Shown: positions 45,576-48,947 of the stretch, piece after piece
Layout: every line of letters starts with the position of its first letter
Numbering within the stretch: position 1 is the stretch's first letter
Assembly: GCF_000764665.1 (NCBI RefSeq)
Contig: NZ_JRGM01000035.1
Span: 1-48,947 of the forward strand
DNA from: Aeromonas lacus
Lineage (GTDB): Bacteria > Pseudomonadota > Gammaproteobacteria > Enterobacterales > Aeromonadaceae
Reading direction: 5' to 3'
Length of the DNA: 48,947 nt
Notes under the pieces: generated by a model
What the model saw: only the letters and a program-made list of their open reading frames with translations
Database searches by the model: none
Told to the model about the DNA's origin: nothing
Program-made: the position numbers and the translations under genes

Positions 45576-45752
45576 ATGAAGAGACAGAAACGGGACCGTC
45601 TGGAAAGAGCTCGTGCTCGTGGTTATCAGGCTGGCGTGGTCGGCAAACAGAAAGAAGCGTGTCCGTATCAATGTCTGGATGCCCGTGGGCACTGGCTTGG
45701 TGGTTGGCGAGATGCCATGGAAGGGCGGGGCTCAGGCCTCTTCATGAAGTAA
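45576..45752 (+). CDS. rmf: Ribosome modulation factor Rmf
   Basis: RMF dimerises 70S ribosomes into inactive 100S particles in stationary phase. The 58-aa product (or 59 if the preceding ATG at 45573 is used) starts MKRQKRDRLERARARGYQAG. It continues through CPYQCLD to HWLGGWRDAMEGR, almost the same as E. coli RMF, with a different C-terminal tail (GSGLFMK). GAGGG lies just upstream. It sits between uup and fabA; in E. coli rmf is likewise the neighbour of fabA. A possible promoter TTGACC-N17-TAAAGA at 45488-45516 would start the transcript inside the uup terminator. Confidence 0.95.
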   Translation: MKRQKRDRLERARARGYQAGVVGKQKEACPYQCLDARGHWLGGWRDAMEGRGSGLFMK

Positions 45753-45780
45753 GTTACTTCATTACACTCATTACAAAAGG

Positions 45781-45803
45781 AAAGGGGCCGTTGTGGCCCC
45801 TTT
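45781..45803. terminator. Bidirectional terminator between rmf and fabA
   Basis: AAAGGGGCC and GGCCCCTTT form a perfect 9-bp stem with a GTTGT loop. It can serve both convergent genes. Confidence 0.75.
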
Positions 45804-45839
45804 GCGTTGTGGCTTTCGCCACATTCAGGTTCGCATTAA

Positions 45840-46400
45840 TCAGAATGCGGTGGTGTCCTGGAACAGGCCCACTTTCAGGTCGGTTGCGCTGTAGATCGGG
45901 CGACCGTCAACTTCAACGACACCATCGGCAATGCCCATCACCAGTTTGCGATTGATGACCCGCTTGAAGGTGATCTTGTAGGTCACTTTCTTGGCGGTCG
46001 GCAGGATCTGGCCGGTAAATTTCACTTCACCGACCCCCAGCGCACGGCCTTTGCCCGGGCCGCCTTTCCAACCGAGGAAGAAGCCAACCAGTTGCCACAT
46101 GGCATCCAGACCGAGACAGCCCGGCATCACGGGGTCTCCCGGGAAGTGGCAATCGAAGAACCAGAGATCGGGGGTTATGTCGAGCTCTGCCAGGATCTCG
46201 CCCTTGCCGTGCTCGCCACCGTTGTCATTGATCTTGACGATGCGATCCATCATCAACATGTTGGGGGCGGGCAGCTGACTGTTACCCTCACCAAAGAGTT
46301 CGCCACGGCTGCAAGCCAGCAGCTCTTCACGGGTAAAAGAGTTCTTGCCCTGTTCACACAGGGAAAGGCGGGCTTCCAGGGTCGAATTGTCTACGGTCAC
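45840..46400 (-). CDS. fabA: 3-hydroxydecanoyl-ACP dehydratase/isomerase FabA
   Basis: FabA dehydrates 3-hydroxydecanoyl-ACP and isomerises the product, the branch point to unsaturated fatty acids. It is 186 aa from a GTG start with AAGGAA upstream, about 14 residues longer at the N-terminus than E. coli FabA. The active-site H85 ([13 protein letters not shown]) and D99 (GLDAMWQL) align with the E. coli His and Asp. The C-terminus [16 protein letters not shown] is typical. A FabR-type operator lies just upstream. Confidence 0.96.
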   Translation of the reverse strand: MTVDNSTLEARLSLCEQGKNSFTREELLACSRGELFGEGNSQLPAPNMLMMDRIVKINDNGGEHGKGEILAELDITPDLWFFDCHFPGDPVMPGCLGLDAMWQLVGFFLGWKGGPGKGRALGVGEVKFTGQILPTAKKVTYKITFKRVINRKLVMGIADGVVEVDGRPIYSATDLKVGLFQDTTAF

Positions 46401-46438
46401 GCTGAGTTTCCTTCAAATGAGTAAAGCTGCGCCAATTT

Positions 46439-46456
46439 AGCGTACAGATGTGCGCT
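46439..46456 (-). promoter_or_regulatory. Probable FabR operator of fabA
   Basis: AGCGTACA-GA-TGTGCGCT is an inverted repeat with one mismatch. It is flanked by TTT and AAA that extend the symmetry. It resembles the known FabR (YijC) palindrome upstream of fabA and fabB in E. coli. It is centred about 47 bases before the fabA start. Confidence 0.75.
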
Positions 46457-46476
46457 AAACAACTCCGATCACTTCA

Positions 46477-48453
46477 TTAGCGGCCAAACAGCCGATCAAG
46501 AAGGGCGCGCAGCAGCCCGACTTTTGCAGTGCTGCCGTTCAGCTCATCCAGTCGTTCCTGAATGCGGCCGAACAGGGTATCTGGCATGTCAGGTTCACCC
46601 GCCACACAGCCAGTCAAGAGCTCGATGGCCTCTTCCACATGATCCACCGGGTGGATATGGAACTGGCCCGCTTCGACTGCAGCGATCACCTCATCAGAGA
46701 GGTTAAGCTGCTGGGCGTTGGTGCCGGGCAGCAGGATGCCTTGCTTGCCAGTCAGACCGTGGATCTTGCACACCCGGAAGAAGCCTTCGATCTTCTCGTT
46801 GACGCCGCCAACGGCCTGTACATTGCCAAACTGGTCGACCGCACCCGTTACCGCAAAGTGCTGGTAAATGGGCTGGCGGGCGAGGGCTGATAGCAGGGCA
46901 CACAAACCGGTGAGTGAGGCGCTGTCACCATCAATTTCGTGATAGGACTGTTCGAACACCAAATTGGCGGAAAGAGGAGAGGGGTTCTCGGCACCAAACT
47001 TGTTGGAGAGGTAGCCGTGAATGATCATCATCGCCTTGGCATGGATATGGCCGGCCAGTTCAGCCTTGCGTTCGATATCCGCCACATCGCCATCACCCAG
47101 ATGAACGGTGGCGGTCAGACGTACCGGTTCACCGAAGTCATATGGGTGACCGGAGACCTGAATGACCGAGAGACCGTTGATCTGGCCAATCTCTTCACCA
47201 TCGGTCTGCAGCAGGATCTGCCCATCGATAACACCCTGATCGGACTGTTCCACCAGATAGTTGAGGCGGTAATCCTGCTCCTCCAGCGCGCCGCGGATAT
47301 GCTCGTCGGTGACGACGTCCGCTTCCAGTTCGCGTGCCAGACTGTCAGCCATCCGCATGATGGCGGAGAGTTGCACCTCGGAGAGAGAGAGCCACTCCTG
47401 ATGATCGCACAGACGACTGGCGTGACGGCATAGAGCGGCGAGGGCGGCAGGAGTAAAATCCAGCAGTTCCCAACGCTCGCGCAGCCAAGCGAGATATTGC
47501 AAAAACTCCTGCAGATCTTCTTCGATGTTCACTTCAGAGACCAGATCTGCGCGCAGGAAGATACGCTCGGACATATCCCGATCCAGCATCTGGAACTCGG
47601 CCACGTCGAGACGATCGCCCACCAGAATGAGCTTGAGCTTGATGGGGGTCGCTTCCGGCGTGAAGAAGGGGGTCAGCGTCTTGCCTTCCTGATAGGCGTT
47701 CCAGTCCAGCTCGCCTTTTTGCATGGCATTTTTGAGCTTGAACCAGAGGTGAGGCTGATCGAGCAGTTCATCCAGTTGCAGGATCAGATATCCACCGTTG
47801 GCTTGACGTAACAGACCCGGCTCCAGCAGATGCTGGTTGGCATAGACGGAGCCTTGCTCGGTCTGGTAGTTGATGGAGCCAAACAGGGTATCCCAGTTGA
47901 GGTCGCGGCCGTAGATCACCGGCGCTTCCTGCTCTTCGTGATGAATGAGCAGATTGATCAGCACCGGATGCTGGAATTCCAAACCCAGCGCCACATGGGC
48001 GGCCAGATCGGAGAGGAAGTCATCGATCTTGGGATCGTTGTTCTGCTTGCGCATGATGCGGGTCACCAGACGCTCGGCATCGAGGTGGTGGCTCATCAGT
48101 TTGAGCAATTCACCAACCATCTCGCAAAACTCGATACCAGTGCCTGGTTGCAGGCGCAGCCAGATCGGTTTGAAGGGGTTGTTGAGGTTCTCGGTATAGC
48201 AGAGGTCGAACAGATCGCCATCCTTGCCGTTGGAGGCGGCAATCAGGGTACGGCAGACATCTTCGTAATCTGCGCCGGGGAACCCGTTGAGCAGCATGAC
48301 CGGGCAGTCACCATCAAAACTGGCTAACCGTTTGATGGCAGAAATGGCTCTGGGTTGCAGCGCAGCAAACGGAATGGGTTCTAGCTCGCTGAGGGTAGGA
48401 AACTGTTCAATCGCAAAAGCAGGTTTTAATTGTTCTGATGTTAATTCAGCCAC
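46477..48453 (-). CDS. Lon-like protease (YcbZ/LonH type)
   Basis: This 658-aa protein has a C-terminal S16 Lon protease domain with catalytic S511 in IDGDSASLTG and K554 in GGVNEKIEG; their spacing of 43 equals that in E. coli Lon. The AAA-like N-terminal region has a degenerate nucleotide loop (LLNGFPGADYEDV at 54-66) without the GxxxxGK[ST] Lys, so it may not hydrolyse ATP. GGYLILQLDELL (220-231) and VGDRLDVAEF (278-287) fit the family. In E. coli the homologue ycbZ also flanks fabA. Its substrate is unknown. Confidence 0.9.
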   Translation of the reverse strand: MAELTSEQLKPAFAIEQFPTLSELEPIPFAALQPRAISAIKRLASFDGDCPVMLLNGFPGADYEDVCRTLIAASNGKDGDLFDLCYTENLNNPFKPIWLRLQPGTGIEFCEMVGELLKLMSHHLDAERLVTRIMRKQNNDPKIDDFLSDLAAHVALGLEFQHPVLINLLIHHEEQEAPVIYGRDLNWDTLFGSINYQTEQGSVYANQHLLEPGLLRQANGGYLILQLDELLDQPHLWFKLKNAMQKGELDWNAYQEGKTLTPFFTPEATPIKLKLILVGDRLDVAEFQMLDRDMSERIFLRADLVSEVNIEEDLQEFLQYLAWLRERWELLDFTPAALAALCRHASRLCDHQEWLSLSEVQLSAIMRMADSLARELEADVVTDEHIRGALEEQDYRLNYLVEQSDQGVIDGQILLQTDGEEIGQINGLSVIQVSGHPYDFGEPVRLTATVHLGDGDVADIERKAELAGHIHAKAMMIIHGYLSNKFGAENPSPLSANLVFEQSYHEIDGDSASLTGLCALLSALARQPIYQHFAVTGAVDQFGNVQAVGGVNEKIEGFFRVCKIHGLTGKQGILLPGTNAQQLNLSDEVIAAVEAGQFHIHPVDHVEEAIELLTGCVAGEPDMPDTLFGRIQERLDELNGSTAKVGLLRALLDRLFGR

Positions 48454-48490
48454 TTAAGACATCCGGTCGGAGAGAGGATCAATTGTTGCC

Positions 48491-48496
48491 ATTATA
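48491..48496 (-). promoter_or_regulatory. Putative -10 box of the Lon-like protease gene
   Basis: On the minus strand a perfect TATAAT lies about 37 bases before the ATG at 48453. The -35 region is weak. Confidence 0.4.
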
Positions 48497-48579
48497 CACA
48501 GTTCACTTAGTGGGAACAGAAAACAAGATATCTCATTTAACATAATATACATTATGCGCAGTCATGCCTGTAGGTAGAA

Positions 48580-48600
48580 CAAAGGGGCCGGAGGCCCCTT
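48580..48600 (-). terminator. Terminator after the right-end unknown gene
   Basis: On the minus strand AAGGGGCC and GGCCCCTT form a perfect 8-bp stem with a three-base loop, followed by TTTG. It starts 18 bases beyond the stop of the gene at 48619. Confidence 0.65.
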
Positions 48601-48618
48601 GGTTATTAGGATGACCGC

Positions 48619-48947
48619 TTAGACCCGTTTAGATTGGATTACAGAGCTGGCTTTGGAGTCAGCTGGTTTCAATGTAACTGTCAACTTAAGCGGTTTTTCA
48701 GACTTAAGAGGTTTAACTTCATGCACAATGAAATTATGGCTTTCTCCATTGTCGTGAGTAGCGATTACGTAGGTCCTATCAGTGTTCTTCTGACACTCAT
48801 CAATGAAGCGTTGGTGCCACGCCCCATGATTTTCCTCATGCGTGTTGAGGTCTAGCAAGAAGAATGACGACGGTTGATCTGGAAAGACTGAATTTCGCCA
48901 TTAAGGAAAGCGGCTTCTAGCTTGTCGCCTGTAGTATTGCTGGAGGC
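48619..48947 (-). pseudogene. Unknown gene with a one-base disruption, cut by the window edge
   Basis: Reading from the window edge, one frame gives SSNTTGDKLEAAFLNGEIQSF and then soon stops at a TAG. The neighbouring frame is open just after this point and gives DQPSSFFLLDLNTHEENHG and on to the stop at 48619. Adding one C at the CC pair at 48882-48881 joins them into one plausible protein of over 100 residues. This could be a real frameshift or a sequence error. The only start in the downstream piece is a TTG at 48858 without a good ribosome site. The composition is AT-richer than the core genes. I recognise no family. Confidence 0.5.

Noticed and set aside
48504..48512. Small palindrome CACTTAGTG upstream of the Lon-like gene
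   Set aside because: It is only nine bases and matches no operator I know; chance is likely.
1..48947. CRISPR arrays, insertion sequences, integrases, att sites, tRNA or rRNA genes
   Set aside because: No regularly spaced repeats, transposase or integrase motifs, cloverleaf genes or rRNA sequence were seen. The che operon has no mobility gene or flanking repeat that I can recognise.

Overview
The window is about 49 kb of gammaproteobacterial chromosome. It is GC-rich (roughly 60% by eye) and almost fully coding. The gene content and order point to an Aeromonas-like member of the Aeromonadaceae. The order pyrD-zapC ... rlmKL-uup-rmf-fabA-lonH and msrC-proQ-prc are enterobacterial or Vibrio-like. 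The block ttcA-uspE-fnr-(DsbD_2-like)-ccoS-ccoI-ccoH-ccoPQON and the large NAD-glutamate dehydrogenase are shared with Vibrio, Shewanella and Aeromonas. The genus is inferred from content only; no rRNA or tRNA gene is present.

Layout. 1-735: an AT-rich flank with the end of an unknown small gene, a frameshifted small ORF and decayed sequence. 736-4629 (-): potABCD polyamine uptake operon. 4821-6264 (+): a polytopic membrane protein and a DUF2987-type exported protein. 6368-9206 (-): ttcA, uspE and fnr, with a perfect FNR box in front of fnr. 9275-16538 (-): the cbb3 oxidase genes ccoNOQP, then ccoH, ccoI, ccoS and a DsbD_2-like membrane protein. 16823-17284 (+): a divergent Cys/Met-containing exported protein of unknown function. 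17387-29905 (+): msrC, proQ, prc, pepN, a DUF2835 gene, gdhB and pyrD, followed by zapC to 30532. 30770-40778 (-): a nine-gene chemosensory operon cheY-STAS-cheA-mcp-cheW-cheR-cheB-(REC-EAL)-mcp. 41065-45752 (+): rlmKL, a glutaredoxin-like gene, uup and rmf. 45840-48453 (-): fabA and a Lon-like protease. 48619-48947 (-): an AT-richer, apparently frameshifted unknown gene.

How the genes work together. The central block is a microaerobic and anaerobic respiration module: FNR senses oxygen, CcoNOQP is the high-affinity oxidase, and CcoH/I/S with the DsbD_2-like protein deliver copper and assemble it. The chemosensory operon lies between zapC and rlmKL, two genes that are close neighbours in enterobacteria. 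It encodes a full CheA-CheY-CheW-CheR-CheB set, two related receptors, a STAS protein and a c-di-GMP phosphodiesterase-type response regulator. It therefore looks like an accessory signalling unit that couples receptors to both CheY and c-di-GMP output.

The least-explained items are the Cys-containing protein divergent from ccoN, the STAS and REC-EAL members of the che operon, promoters lying inside terminator hairpins in front of ttcA and proQ, and single-base disruptions in the small genes at both ends of the window. I found no clear, wholly new multi-gene system. The chemosensory operon and the ccoN-divergent gene are the best candidates for new biology.
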